Origin: Amycolatopsis oliviviridis | Lineage (GTDB): Bacteria > Actinomycetota > Actinomycetes > Mycobacteriales > Pseudonocardiaceae | Direction: 5' to 3' | Assembly (NCBI RefSeq): GCF_014654365.1 | Contig: NZ_BNAY01000004.1 | Location: 372,001-436,000, forward strand | Length of the DNA stretch: 64,000 bases | Part shown: piece after piece, positions 44,749-57,559 of the stretch | Numbering within the stretch: the first letter of the stretch is position 1 | Layout: each line of letters begins with the position of its first letter | Made by a program: the position numbers and the translations under genes | Notes under the pieces: generated by a model | What the model was told of the DNA's origin: nothing | What the model saw: only the letters and a program-made list of their open reading frames with translations | The model's database searches: none

Positions 44749-45483
44749 ATGGCCGAACTCGTTTACCCGCCCGTCATCATGGCGGCGAAGCTCATGTTCC
44801 GGGTGCTGGACAACCGCATCCGGGTGGAGGGGACCGAGCACATCCCGGCCACGGGCGGGGCGGTCATCGCCTGCAACCACGTGAGCTACCTCGACTTCAT
44901 CTTCTGCGGGCTCGGCGCGCAGCCGGCGAAACGCCTGGTCAGGTTCATGGCGAAGAAGGAGATCTTCAGCAACCGGATCGCCGGACCGCTCATGCGCGGC
45001 ATGCACCACATCTCCGTCGACCGCGGCGCGGGGCTCGCTTCGTACCGCGAAGCCGTCGAGCGCCTGAAGGCCGGAGAGGTCGTCGGGGTGTTCCCCGAAG
45101 CCACGATCAGCCGGTCCTTCACCGTGAAGGACATCAAGTCCGGCGCCGTCCGGATGGCCGCCGAAGCGGGCGTCCCGGTGGTGCCGATGGCGCTGTGGGG
45201 CACGCAGCGGCTGTGGACCAAGGGCCGCCCGAAGGACCTCACCAAACGCCACGTCCCGATCTCGATCCTCGTCGGCGAGCCGATGCGCCCGAAGGCCGAC
45301 GAGGACGCCGAAGTCCTTTCGAAGGACCTTCGTGTGCGGATGTCCGCGCTCGTGGACCGCGTCCAGGCGGATTACCCGGAGAAGCCCGGCTCCGACGACG
45401 AGCGCTGGTGGCTGCCCGCGCACCTCGGCGGCACCGCGCCGACGCCGGAAGAGGCCGCCAAGCTCGACCGCGAAGGCCGCTAA
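44749..45483 (+). CDS. 1-acyl-sn-glycerol-3-phosphate acyltransferase (PlsC family)
   Basis: 244 residues. Catalytic NHVSYLD (43-49) fits NHxxxxD, and FPEAT (115-119) is block III of the family. It would acylate lysophosphatidic acid or a related acceptor at the membrane. ATG at 44749, following the operator directly, so the transcript has a very short leader. Homologues beside a Cof-type phosphatase are also found in the mycobacterial arabinogalactan region (Rv3813c-Rv3816c, from memory). It is convergent with the phosphatase, stops overlapping. Confidence 0.88.
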   Translation: MAELVYPPVIMAAKLMFRVLDNRIRVEGTEHIPATGGAVIACNHVSYLDFIFCGLGAQPAKRLVRFMAKKEIFSNRIAGPLMRGMHHISVDRGAGLASYREAVERLKAGEVVGVFPEATISRSFTVKDIKSGAVRMAAEAGVPVVPMALWGTQRLWTKGRPKDLTKRHVPISILVGEPMRPKADEDAEVLSKDLRVRMSALVDRVQADYPEKPGSDDERWWLPAHLGGTAPTPEEAAKLDREGR

Positions 45484-46295
45484 AACCAGCGTTCGAGCAC
45501 CTGCGAGACGCCGTCCTCGGAGTTCGGCGCGGTCACCTCGTCGGCGACGTCCAGCACGTGGCGGTGCGCGTTCGCCATCGCCACGCCGTGCCCGGCCCAG
45601 CCGAGCATCTCGATGTCGTTGGGCATGTCACCGAACGCGATCACCCGCTCGGCCGGGACGCCCAGCCGCTCGGCGACCTCGGCCAGCCCGGTCGCCTTCG
45701 TGATGCCGTGCGCGGAGACCTCGATCAGGCCGGCGTTCGTCGAATAGGTGATGTCGACCGACCCTTCGAGCACCTCGCGCGCCGCCCGCGCCATCTCGTC
45801 GGAGGTCATCCCGCGCCTGCTGATCATCAGCTTGATCGCCGGATGCCCGAGCACCTCGGCCCGCGGCGCCTGCGTGCCCTCGTTGTCACCCCACGGGTTG
45901 TGGTAGTCCGGTTCGATCACGAAATTGCGCATCTCCGGGTCGAGCGCGGACTCGCCGATCCGCTCGGCGGCGTACCGGCAGCCGGGAAGAGCGTGATCAA
46001 GAGCACTCACGGCGTCGTGCAGCAACGTCGGTTCCAGCATGCCGTGGACCGCCACGATCCGGTCCGTCCCGACCTCGTACAGCACCGCGCCGTTCGCGCA
46101 GACCGCGTACCCGGTCAGGTTCAGCGGGTTCGCGATCGGGGCGATCCAGCGCGGCGGACGGCCGCTGACCAGCACGAACGGGACGCCGTCCTCGGTGACG
46201 CGCCGGACGGTGTCGATCGTGCGTCGGGTCAGGGCCTCCATCGGGCCGAGCAGGGTGCCGTCGACGTCTGAGGCGATCAAGAGGGGTTTTTCCAC
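45480..46295 (-). CDS. Cof-type HAD-superfamily hydrolase
   Basis: 271 residues. The HAD nucleophile motif DVDGTLL is at 10-16, with VSGRPP (motif II), a lysine near the middle (IKLMISR) and GDMPNDIEML (motif IV). The C2 cap is of the Cof type. It is likely a cytoplasmic sugar-phosphate phosphatase. GTG at 46293-46295 starts just before the first strand; GTG at 46299-46301 is also possible. It overlaps the PlsC-like stop by four bases. Confidence 0.85.
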   Translation of the reverse strand: MEKPLLIASDVDGTLLGPMEALTRRTIDTVRRVTEDGVPFVLVSGRPPRWIAPIANPLNLTGYAVCANGAVLYEVGTDRIVAVHGMLEPTLLHDAVSALDHALPGCRYAAERIGESALDPEMRNFVIEPDYHNPWGDNEGTQAPRAEVLGHPAIKLMISRRGMTSDEMARAAREVLEGSVDITYSTNAGLIEVSAHGITKATGLAEVAERLGVPAERVIAFGDMPNDIEMLGWAGHGVAMANAHRHVLDVADEVTAPNSEDGVSQVLERWF

Positions 46296-46362
46296 CGGCA
46301 CATTGTCGCCGAAGATCCGCCCATCGGGCGAAGGGTCGGTCTGGACCAGTACCTTCCCCCGT

Positions 46363-47256
46363 GTGCGCGTAGGCATCGTGATCCTTCCGGAAGATCGTTG
46401 GTGGGCGGCCGAGCCGAAATGGCGGGCCGCCGAGGAATACGGCTTCGACCACGCTTGGACGTACGACCACCTCGGCTGGCGGACCCTCGTCGACGGCCCG
46501 TGGTTCAGTGCGATGCCAACGTTGACGGCGGCCGCGATGGTGACGTCGCGGATCAGACTGGGCACCTTCGTCGCGTCGCCAGTCGCGCGGCACCCCGTGC
46601 CGTTCACCCGCGAGCTGACCACCCTCGACGACATCTCCGACGGCCGGTTCATCCTCGGTGTGGGCGCCGGCGTCCCGCACACCCACTACGACGCCGCCGT
46701 CCTCGACGGCCCGGAACTGTCGGTCAAGGAGCGCACGGACCGCTTCACCGAGTTCGTCGAAGCGCTCGACGGACTGCTGATGACCGACGGTTTCGACTTC
46801 GAGGGCGAGCACTACCGGGCCAAGGGCGCGCGGAACCTGCCCGGCTGCGTGCAGCGGCCCCGGCTGCCGTTCCTGGTGGCCGCGAACGGCCCGCGCACGA
46901 TGACGCTCGCCGCGCGGTTCGGCGCGGGCTGGGTCACCACCGGCGTCAAGGCGGAGACCCAGGACGAGTGGTGGAAGGGCATCGCGGGACTCGTGAAGAC
47001 CTTCGACGAGCGGCTCGACGCCGTCGGCCGGGACAAGGCGGGCGTGCAGCGATTCCTGAGCCTCGACTCGGCGCCGGTCTTCTCCCTCTCCAGCGTGGGC
47101 GCGTTCACCGACGCGGCCGGGCGGGCCGGTGAACTCGGCTTCACCGACATCGTCACGCACTGGCCGCGGTCCGCGGACTACTACGTCGGCCGCGAGTCCA
47201 CGCTCGAAGAGGTCGTCAGCGACGTACTCCCGGTACTCCAAGGAAGAAACTCCTAG
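46363..47256 (+). CDS. LLM-class F420-dependent oxidoreductase
   Basis: 297 residues, TIM-barrel luciferase-like monooxygenase/F420-dependent family. Begins VRVGIVILPEDRW and has the family blocks LGTFVASPVARHP, TLDDISDGRF.LGVGAGV and AANGPRTM.LAARFG.GWVT. Actinobacterial members use F420 to reduce or oxidise small molecules; the substrate is not predictable. GTG at 46363. It is followed by 455 bases without a gene. Confidence 0.85.
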   Translation: MRVGIVILPEDRWWAAEPKWRAAEEYGFDHAWTYDHLGWRTLVDGPWFSAMPTLTAAAMVTSRIRLGTFVASPVARHPVPFTRELTTLDDISDGRFILGVGAGVPHTHYDAAVLDGPELSVKERTDRFTEFVEALDGLLMTDGFDFEGEHYRAKGARNLPGCVQRPRLPFLVAANGPRTMTLAARFGAGWVTTGVKAETQDEWWKGIAGLVKTFDERLDAVGRDKAGVQRFLSLDSAPVFSLSSVGAFTDAAGRAGELGFTDIVTHWPRSADYYVGRESTLEEVVSDVLPVLQGRNS

Positions 47257-47391
47257 GCCGATCGGGTGACGTTGGCGGGTCCGCTCAACCAGATCCGCCT
47301 AGCGGTCGTCTGATGGATGAGTACAGCGAGTGGGTGCGGTCCTGGAGGACTGCCCCTCATGGGTCACCCCGGGGGTGAATGGGGGACTGAG

Positions 47392-47433
47392 GCTCGCGTG
47401 GTCGCGGCAGGGGCAGTCCGCGACCACGCGAGC
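47392..47433. terminator. Strong hairpin after the F420-type gene
   Basis: Perfect 16-base arms (GCTCGCGTGGTCGCGG at 47392-47407, its complement at 47418-47433) with a 10-base loop, followed by TGTGTCTTTTAA. The T-richer tail makes a plus-strand terminator plausible, although it is 136 bases past the stop. Confidence 0.55.
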
Positions 47434-47445
47434 TGTGTCTTTTAA

Positions 47446-47559
47446 TCGCGCGCTGACGGAAAAATTTCGCGGGGCGCTGGACTGCTGTGGAGCTCGCGGT
47501 TTCGGGGTAGGCGCCCCGCAAAATGTTTCCGTGGCCTTCGGCCGAAAGAGGGCGCGCGA
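47446..47559. repeat. Long imperfect stem-loop
   Basis: Arms 47458-47477 and 47511-47530 pair at 17 of 20 positions (core CGGGGCGC/GCGCCCCG), and an outer TCGCGCGC/GCGCGCGA pair lies at about 47446-47453 and 47552-47559. The right side carries a further small hairpin (GGCCTTCGGCC). It looks like a folded RNA or a miniature element end. Confidence 0.5.
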
Positions 47560-47630
47560 CGGTGAAGTCTCCGTCGGGCGCGGGGCGCCCTTGGGGAGAC
47601 CCGTTCGGCTGAGTCTGACCTGGTCCCGGA

Positions 47631-47685
47631 TGCAATGAAGGGGCCTTTCATAGCAAATTTTGCTATGAAAGGCCCCTTCATTGCA
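47631..47685. repeat. Palindrome A3 (terminator-like)
   Basis: Perfect inverted repeat, 27-base arms (47631-47657 and 47659-47685) around one base; core ATGAAGGGGCCTTTCATAGC. Same core as palindrome A1. It lies downstream of the convergent DUF6541 copy 2 and the F420-type gene. Confidence 0.9.
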
Positions 47686-47711
47686 CGTGGGGAGTGGGCG
47701 AAGGGAGCGGG

Positions 47712-51584
<3,873 letters not shown>

Positions 51585-51588
<4 letters not shown>

Positions 51589-52544
51589 GTGAAACGACCG
51601 AGAAGGCCGATTCCAAGCCTGACGACGTAGAACCCGTGGCCGAGGCCGCCGAACCGAAGAAGGTCGCCGGCGGTCTCGTCGGCGGCATCATCAAGACGGC
51701 ACGCCCGCGTCAGTGGGTGAAGAACGTGCTGGTGTTCGCCGCACCGTTCTTCGCCTTTTCGAAGTCGACGGACCGGACCGGCCTGCTGATCGCCGCGCTG
51801 ATCGCCTTCGCGGCGTTCTCGCTGGTGGCCTCCTCGGTCTATCTCATCAACGACGCGGTCGACGTCGAGGCCGACAAGGCGCACCCGACCAAGCGGAACC
51901 GGCCGATCGCGGCCGGGATCGTGCCGGTCCCGGTGGCCTACGTCTCGGCGGTGGTGTTCTTCGCCCTCGGTCTCGGCATCTCGTTCTTCGCCAGCTGGCA
52001 GCTCGCGGTCGTGCTGGCGGTCTACGAGGCCGTCCAGCTCGGCTACTGCTTCGGGCTCAAGCACCAGCCGGTGGTCGACCTGGCCATCGTCGGCTCGGGC
52101 TTCCTGATGCGGTCGATCGCCGGTGGTGTGGCCGCGGGCATCGCGCTTTCGCAGTGGTTCCTGCTGGTCACCGCGTTCGGCTCGCTGTTCATGGTGGCGG
52201 GCAAGCGCTACGCCGAGATCATGCTCTTCGAGCGCACCGGAGCGAAGATCCGGTCTTCGCTCAAGAAGTACTCGGCGAGCTACCTGCGGTTCGTCTGGGC
52301 GACGTCCGCGGCGATCCTGATCATGTCGTACTGCCTGTGGGCGTTCGAGATCCGCCAGGTCGAGCACGACTCGGTCTGGGCGGTCGTCTCGATGGTCCCG
52401 TTCGTGGTCGCCGTCCTGCGCTACGCCGTCGACGTCGACGGCGGCAACGCGGGCGAGCCGGAGGAGATCGCGCTCAAGGACCGCGTGCTCCAGGTGCTCG
52501 GCGCGAGCTGGGTGGTCACGCTGTTCCTGTCGTTCTATCTCTGA
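51585..52544 (+). CDS. ubiA: Decaprenyl-phosphate phosphoribosyltransferase (UbiA family)
   Basis: 319 residues, about nine membrane helices. Transfers phosphoribose from PRPP to decaprenyl phosphate, the first membrane step to decaprenylphosphoryl arabinose. The Mg-binding NDAVDVEAD motif (89-97) and the second motif region after QPVVDLAIVGSGFLMRS are those of the actinobacterial DPPR synthases. A charged N-terminus of about 30 residues precedes it. ATG at 51585 overlaps the PAP2 stop (ATGA). A strong hairpin (52595-52625) ends the operon. Confidence 0.93.
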
Positions 52545-52594
52545 TTCGACAGCTCCGGCACAGCGCATCCACAGGTTGCGCACGCATCCTCGGT

Positions 52595-52625
52595 GATGGG
52601 AGCGGGCACCGCGCCCGCTCCCATC
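52595..52625 (+). terminator. Terminator of the glf-PAP2-ubiA operon
   Basis: Perfect 13-base arms (GATGGGAGCGGGC at 52595-52607, complement at 52613-52625) with a 5-base loop, 50 bases after the ubiA stop. No T-run. Confidence 0.65.
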
Positions 52626-52640
52626 GACCTAGGAGCGAAG

Positions 52641-53072
52641 ATGAACGACCCCCAGCGGCCGTCCGGAGACGAGGACAAGACGGTCGAGCAACCGGCCGTC
52701 GGTGACGAGACCGCGAAGAAGCCGGTCGAACCCCCTGCCGAGACCGCCGAGACGCCGTCCGAAACCCCCGCCGCCGCTCCTGCCGGGCCGCCGCCCGGCT
52801 GGGTCCCCGTTCAGCAGGCCCCGCCCAAGAAGGGCGGATTCCGTCGCTTCGCCGGGCACCGCGCGACGCAATTGGCCGCGGTCGGTCTGCTCGGCTTCAT
52901 CCTCGGCGGCGGGGTCATCGGCACCGCCGTCGGTCTCGCCGTCGGCAGGCACGACGACCGGCCGGGGATTTCCCGTGAACACCGTGGTCAGGACGGTCCC
53001 GGTGCGCACCGCGACTTCCGGGACTTCCGCGGCGGCCCCGGTGACCGCGGCCAGCGTCACGACGGGAACTGA
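52641..53072 (+). CDS. Small Pro/Glu-rich membrane protein, unknown
   Basis: 143 residues. The N-terminal 65 residues are hydrophilic and rich in Pro, Glu and Thr; one glycine-rich membrane helix lies at about 78-100; the tail is rich in His, Asp, Arg and Gly. The ATG at 52641 has AGGAGCG seven bases upstream. It has no recognised family. It has its own stretch between two hairpins (52595 and 53086) and is probably a single-gene unit. Confidence 0.65.
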   Translation: MNDPQRPSGDEDKTVEQPAVGDETAKKPVEPPAETAETPSETPAAAPAGPPPGWVPVQQAPPKKGGFRRFAGHRATQLAAVGLLGFILGGGVIGTAVGLAVGRHDDRPGISREHRGQDGPGAHRDFRDFRGGPGDRGQRHDGN

Positions 53073-53085
53073 AGATCATCCTTCT

Positions 53086-53114
53086 GTGGGACCGTCACGC
53101 GTGACGGGTCCCAC
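53086..53114 (+). terminator. Hairpin after the small membrane protein
   Basis: GTGGGACCGTCACG (53086-53099) pairs with CGTGACGGGTCCCAC (53100-53114) with a one-base bulge and practically no loop. It sits 14 bases past the stop and 47 bases before the next gene. Confidence 0.6.
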
Positions 53115-53161
53115 GGAGGGTAGATAACGGAATCATCACGGCACCGTGTACCGTACTCGTG

Positions 53162-54664
53162 ATGCGAAGCGCCTCCGCAGAACTACCCCAGGCCTCCGGT
53201 GCGCTGCCGGTAGCCGCCGTCCTCGCCCGCCCCTGGGTGCTGCCAGCCGGGGCGGCGGTCGCTTCGGCCCTGGTGTTCGTGCTGGTCAGCGGGCATTTGA
53301 TCGACGACACGTACATCACGCTGTCGTATGCGAAGAACCTCGCCTTCCACGGCCATTGGGGCCTGATCGAGGACGGCACCGCCAACACCGCGACGTCGCC
53401 GCTGAACGTCCTCGTGCTGGGCCTGGTCACCTTCATCGTCCGTGACGCCGTCTTCGCCGCCGGGATCGTCTTCGTCGCGAGCCAGGTGGTGCTCGTCCTC
53501 GGCCTGCGCCGGATCGGCGCCGCGACCGGTCTTCCCGGCGGGTTCGCCCCGCTGGCGCTGGGCCTGCTGCTGGTGAACCCGCTGCTGCTGTCGTCGGTCG
53601 GCCTCGAAGTCGCCCTCGGCACGGCGGCCGTCGTCTGGCTGATGGTGCTGCTGCACGAACGCCGTCCCGCCGCCGCGGGCGCGGTGATCGGCCTGATCGC
53701 GCTGATCCGGATCGACCTGCTGCTGATCGCGTTCGTGCTGTTCCTCGCGCGCCGCGAGTTCTGGGAGGGCATCTGGCGCATGACGTTCGCCGCGCTCGCG
53801 GTGATGCTGCCGTGGTTCGGGTTCAGCTGGCTGGTGCTGGGTTCGGCGGTGCCGGACACCCTGGTCATCAAGATCATGCAGCGTTCGTGGGGACCGTTCA
53901 GCTTCACCAACGGCCCGCTGCTGTACTGGCGCAACTTCCCGCTGGCGGCGACCCTTTCCTTCCTGCCGCTCGTGCTCGGCGGGCTCGCCGGTCTGCTGTG
54001 GACGTTCCACTACCGGCGCGGTTCGGAACGGGCGAAGCGCTTGGTGCCGTTCGCGACCCTCGCGATCGCCGGCGCGACGCACTACCTGGCCTACTGCTGG
54101 CTGAACGTCCCGCCGTACCACTGGTACTACGCGCCGAGCATCACCGGCGCGACGGTCTTCCTCGCCGCCGCCGCTTGCGCGGTCCCCGGCAGGGCCCGGC
54201 TCGGCGCGGGAGCCTTCGCCGGGGCGTTCCTGCTCGTGAGCGCTTTCGCCTACGCGACCCCCGAACTGCCGCGCCGGTTCGCGCCCATCACCAGCAACCA
54301 CGCGGCGTCCGACGAATACCGGCAGATCGGCTCACAACTGGCCGAACTGACCAAGGGACGCAAGGTGGAGAGCGCGGGAGAGGTCGGCGCACTCGCCTAC
54401 GCCTGCGATTGCGACATCGTCGACCAATTCTCCGACCGCGGCTCGGTCGACCCGGCGATCATCGAGACGAAGAACCGCAGCAGCGAACTCGGCAAGGCGC
54501 TGCTGGCGGCGAACTTCCGGTTCTTCGACCACAGCGTCCCGCCCGCGACCCCGGACCTGATGCTGGCCACCGGCCGGAAACCACCGTCGAACGCGCTGGC
54601 GACCTGGACGATCCACTCGCCGTGGATGGGCACCCAGAGCCTCTACCTGCTCCCGGCCCGCTAG
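53162..54664 (+). CDS. GT-C-like membrane glycosyltransferase
   Basis: 500 residues, about eleven membrane helices. The first extracytoplasmic loop reads HLIDDTYITLSYAKNLAFHG and then TATSPLNVLVLG, a variant of the D-D/E-D motif in the AftB-like protein at 41634, and the C-terminal soluble part (about 385-500) ends in the same style. ATG at 53162; GTG at 53159 is the alternative. It follows the ubiA operon, the place of aftB in mycobacteria (Rv3805c next to Rv3806c), but the sequence is not close enough to name it. Confidence 0.65.
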   Translation: MRSASAELPQASGALPVAAVLARPWVLPAGAAVASALVFVLVSGHLIDDTYITLSYAKNLAFHGHWGLIEDGTANTATSPLNVLVLGLVTFIVRDAVFAAGIVFVASQVVLVLGLRRIGAATGLPGGFAPLALGLLLVNPLLLSSVGLEVALGTAAVVWLMVLLHERRPAAAGAVIGLIALIRIDLLLIAFVLFLARREFWEGIWRMTFAALAVMLPWFGFSWLVLGSAVPDTLVIKIMQRSWGPFSFTNGPLLYWRNFPLAATLSFLPLVLGGLAGLLWTFHYRRGSERAKRLVPFATLAIAGATHYLAYCWLNVPPYHWYYAPSITGATVFLAAAACAVPGRARLGAGAFAGAFLLVSAFAYATPELPRRFAPITSNHAASDEYRQIGSQLAELTKGRKVESAGEVGALAYACDCDIVDQFSDRGSVDPAIIETKNRSSELGKALLAANFRFFDHSVPPATPDLMLATGRKPPSNALATWTIHSPWMGTQSLYLLPAR

Positions 54665-54683
54665 CCCCCCGCTCGCCGACTTC

Positions 54684-54748
54684 CGCATTTCGTCCTCTGA
54701 ATGCGGTAATTCGTGCTGTCAACTACCGCATTCAGAGGACGAAACGCG
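54684..54748. repeat. Repeat B4, inverted pair
   Basis: Arms of 25 bases (54684-54708 and 54724-54748) with a 15-base loop. Core TCCTCTGAATGCGGTA is shared with B2. It lies between convergent stop codons. Confidence 0.85.
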
Positions 54749-54753
54749 TGAGG

Positions 54754-55353
54754 TCAGCGGCGTGAGCGGGCGCGGTCGGCCCGCGTGACCGCCAGCAGGT
54801 CCCGCTGGTAGACCACGGACCCGTCGGCGAAGACGAACTGGAGCACCGGCCGCGCCGGGAAACTCCGCCCCAGGTACAGCGCGGTCACCGAACGCACGAC
54901 GCCCGACGGCATCTCCTCGAAGGTCCGGAACGGCCGGGACGGGTCGGTTTCCTCGCCCTCCAGCATTTTCGCCGGGTACACGACGGCCAGCCGCCGGTCG
55001 GACAGCGTCAGCCGCGCCTCGCCGTGACCGCCGGCGAGATGGTCCGCGAGCCGCGCGGCGGTCTGCTCCATCGAATGCGCGACGACCCAGTAGGCGATCG
55101 TCGGGTCGTCGGTCCAGTCGCCTTCGAGGACGTCCGGCGCGGGCAGCGGCCACCGCGTTTTCCCCGTCACCACAGGGGTTTCCCGCGACGGCTCATAGGG
55201 CAGCGTGAGTTCGCCGCCCAGCAGCAGGCCGACGTACCCGTGCGCGGGCGGACAGCCGACGATCAGGCGTTCGCCGGGCGCGAGCCAGAACTGGTGCAGC
55301 TCCCGTTCGACGATCTCGTCGACGGACTTCGCGATCGGAAGGGTGTTCTCCAT
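54754..55353 (-). CDS. Unknown protein, last gene of the WXG100/YbaB operon
   Basis: 199 residues, soluble, no signal peptide. No recognised family; it has a histidine-containing central part and ends in a stretch RPVLQFVFADGSVVYQRDLL. ATG at 55351-55353 overlaps the preceding stop by one base (TGATG), so it is coupled to the upstream PH-like gene. It may act with the WXG100-type protein. Confidence 0.6.
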   Translation of the reverse strand: MENTLPIAKSVDEIVERELHQFWLAPGERLIVGCPPAHGYVGLLLGGELTLPYEPSRETPVVTGKTRWPLPAPDVLEGDWTDDPTIAYWVVAHSMEQTAARLADHLAGGHGEARLTLSDRRLAVVYPAKMLEGEETDPSRPFRTFEEMPSGVVRSVTALYLGRSFPARPVLQFVFADGSVVYQRDLLAVTRADRARSRR

Positions 55354-56072
55354 CAGCTCACCGTCACCGAGTACAGCCACGCGAACTGCCGCGGATCGTC
55401 GCAGTCGAAGAGAAAATCCATCCCCGAACCATCCACAAAGGACGCACGAAGACACGGGCGCCGTTTCTTGCCGTGCTCGGCCACCGCGAAACCGGCGATC
55501 CGGTCTCGCGGGATCCCGGCGCGCGGCACCATCTCGTGCCGCGCGATCGGGACGCCCTCGGCGTTCTCGCCGTAGGTCTTCGTGGTCATGATCGCGGCGA
55601 TGTCCTTGCCGGTCTTCACCACGCCCTTGCCGAAGCCGATCGCCTTCGACATGAACGACTTCTCCGCGGCGGGTTTCTCCGGCTCCGGCGGCGGGACGAA
55701 CTTCTCCAGCACCAGCAGCCGCGTGCTGGTCAGCGCCCACAGCCGCGAAAGCGAGCCGCTGGTGGACAGCTCCCGCACCGCCGCGTGCGCGATGCCGCCC
55801 TGTTCGCCGAGCACGATGACCTGTGGTGACGGCGGATTCGACGCGCCGCCGTCGTCGCCACCGCCCAGTGCGGCGCCGACCATGTCACCGGCGAAGTTCG
55901 CCGCGCCCGAGCCGATCTTGCCCAGCACGCTCTTCTTCGGGACACCCCAGGGATCGAGGCCGCGTACGTCGTAGTTCAGCGTGCGGCCGTACGCGGCCCA
56001 CAGCAACCGTTCGCCCGGATCCAGCGAAGGCAGGGCCTGCGACGCCGCCCCGAGCGGGTAGCCGAGATTCAT
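55353..56072 (-). CDS. Unknown protein with PH-like pattern, WXG100/YbaB operon
   Basis: 239 residues. N-terminal ERLLWAAYGRTLNYDVRGL and the two strands ...LWALTSTRLLVLEKF... and ...IAGFAVAEHG..RRPCLRASFVDGSGMDFLF suggest a bacterial PH-like fold split by a low-complexity loop. Its start overlaps the WXG100-type gene by four bases. Function unknown. Confidence 0.6.
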   Translation of the reverse strand: MNLGYPLGAASQALPSLDPGERLLWAAYGRTLNYDVRGLDPWGVPKKSVLGKIGSGAANFAGDMVGAALGGGDDGGASNPPSPQVIVLGEQGGIAHAAVRELSTSGSLSRLWALTSTRLLVLEKFVPPPEPEKPAAEKSFMSKAIGFGKGVVKTGKDIAAIMTTKTYGENAEGVPIARHEMVPRAGIPRDRIAGFAVAEHGKKRRPCLRASFVDGSGMDFLFDCDDPRQFAWLYSVTVS

Positions 56073-57559
56073 TCTTCGATCGTGAACCCTCTGTCGGTCG
56101 CCGCGCGGCGCTCTTCCTCGGACGACGAATCCTGCGACTCGTGATAGCCGGCCTTGACGCCTTGCTCGACGCCCAGCTCCGTCAGGTTACCGACACTGCC
56201 GCGGAAAGCGGCCTTGCCGAAGCTGGTCGTCCCGCTCATGCCCATCGCGCGCAGCCCGGCCTCGGTGAGGTTCGTGGTGAGCGCGTCCGAGCCCTCGCCG
56301 CCGACGCCGAACCGGTCCGCGAACTTGTTGGCCGTCTTGGAGGCCCCGGTCGTCGGGTTGGCCTTCGTGACGATCTTGGCGAGCGGGTTCTTGTCGATCT
56401 GGTCGGCCAGCCGCTTCTGCAGCCAGTTGCCGTCACGCAGGCCTTCGGTGCGCTCGACGACCTTCTTGAGCGGCCCGTTGCGGAGCATCTTCAGGATGTC
56501 TTCGAGCTTGTCGATCAACGGCTTGAGCTTGCCGAGCAGCTGCTTGACCTTCATCCCGAGCCGCCCGCCGGTCACCGCGACCTGACCGGCCGTGGCCGCG
56601 CCCGCCGCGCCGACCGAGGCGCCCGCCGTGATCCACGAGGCGGCCAGCGCGGCCAGCCACTCGATGATCAGGCCCATCACCAGTTCCTGGATGATGTCGA
56701 TGACGATCTCGACGAACGCGTCGAACAGGTCGGCGGCGATCTCCAGGATCTGCTGCAGCCCGCGGACGTCGTTCGCGAACGCCTTGGCGCCGCCCGAGAA
56801 CTCGGTCATCTGGCCGCGGAACGCGTCGCCCGCGTCGCCCTTCCAGGCCTCCTTGGTGCCGTCGGCGCGCTTCTGCTCGTGCTCGGCGACGCCGTCGAGC
56901 CACTTCGCCGTCTGCTCCCAGCCCTTGGCGGTGCTGCGCATCTGCTCGGGGTCGCCGATCGCGGGTTCCAGCACCAGCTCGACCAGCGGGCTGATCACGA
57001 TCCCGATCAGGAAGCCGAGTCCGTTGTCCAAAAAGGACTGACCGGGGCTCATCACGAGCTGGAGCTGTTCCATCCGCGCGTGCACGGCCGCGATCGCGAC
57101 GTCCGGCGGGCTGCTGGCCCTGGCGACCTCGGAGGACGTGCTGAGCCAAGAACTGCCGTAGCCGCCGTTCTGCTCCCAGAACCCCTTGCGGCCGGAGTCG
57201 CCCGCGCTGTTGAGATCGCTCAGGCTGCCGGGGCCGCTGCCGCCGTCGTCCAGTCCGGCGCCGAGCCCGGTGATGACCTCGGCGGTGCCCTGGTTGTGCT
57301 CGGTGTAGGTCTTCGCCGCGGTGGTGGTCTTGTCGGCGATCTGGTCCATGAAGGACTTCGCCTGCTCGGCGAGGTCCTGGCATTCCTGCAGGCCCTCGAA
57401 GTACTTGAACGCCATCAGCTCGCCGAGCGGGCCGAAGCAGTCGTCGGAGACCCTGGCCTGCTCCAGCAGGCTCGCGAGGCTGCCGAAGTTCCCCGACGCC
57501 TCTTTGGACCCCGTGGAGTGCGCGGTGAGCGCTTCCGTCTGGACGCCGAAGCCGGTCAT
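56069..57559 (-). CDS. WXG100-type large protein, putative type VII secretion substrate
   Basis: 496 residues. An N-terminal helical region (1-100) is followed by a second helical hairpin with the WXG motif Trp239-Lys-Gly241 in AWKGDAGDAFRGQM, a hydrophobic alanine-rich segment (about 262-330) and a basic C-terminal part. The layout recalls large ESX substrates with an N-terminal WXG-like bundle. No toxin motif is recognised at the C-terminus. It is coupled at both ends to the YbaB-like and PH-like genes. ATG at 57557-57559. Confidence 0.7.
   Translation of the reverse strand: MTGFGVQTEALTAHSTGSKEASGNFGSLASLLEQARVSDDCFGPLGELMAFKYFEGLQECQDLAEQAKSFMDQIADKTTTAAKTYTEHNQGTAEVITGLGAGLDDGGSGPGSLSDLNSAGDSGRKGFWEQNGGYGSSWLSTSSEVARASSPPDVAIAAVHARMEQLQLVMSPGQSFLDNGLGFLIGIVISPLVELVLEPAIGDPEQMRSTAKGWEQTAKWLDGVAEHEQKRADGTKEAWKGDAGDAFRGQMTEFSGGAKAFANDVRGLQQILEIAADLFDAFVEIVIDIIQELVMGLIIEWLAALAASWITAGASVGAAGAATAGQVAVTGGRLGMKVKQLLGKLKPLIDKLEDILKMLRNGPLKKVVERTEGLRDGNWLQKRLADQIDKNPLAKIVTKANPTTGASKTANKFADRFGVGGEGSDALTTNLTEAGLRAMGMSGTTSFGKAAFRGSVGNLTELGVEQGVKAGYHESQDSSSEEERRAATDRGFTIEE

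Larger units (their letters stand above)
47257..47711. other. 455-base gene-free, highly structured intergenic region
   Basis: No protein gene is supported: the open frames on both strands have no start site or family. It holds a hairpin at 47392-47433, a large imperfect stem (47446-47559) and palindrome A3 (47631-47685). Base composition is less GC-rich in places (TTTTAATCG, GGAAAAATTTC). It could be a structured RNA gene or the relic of a small palindromic element. Confidence 0.6.

Noticed and set aside
47330-47638. About 100-codon frames on both strands in the structured gap
   Set aside because: No ribosome site, no family and they run through stem-loops; treated as noncoding.
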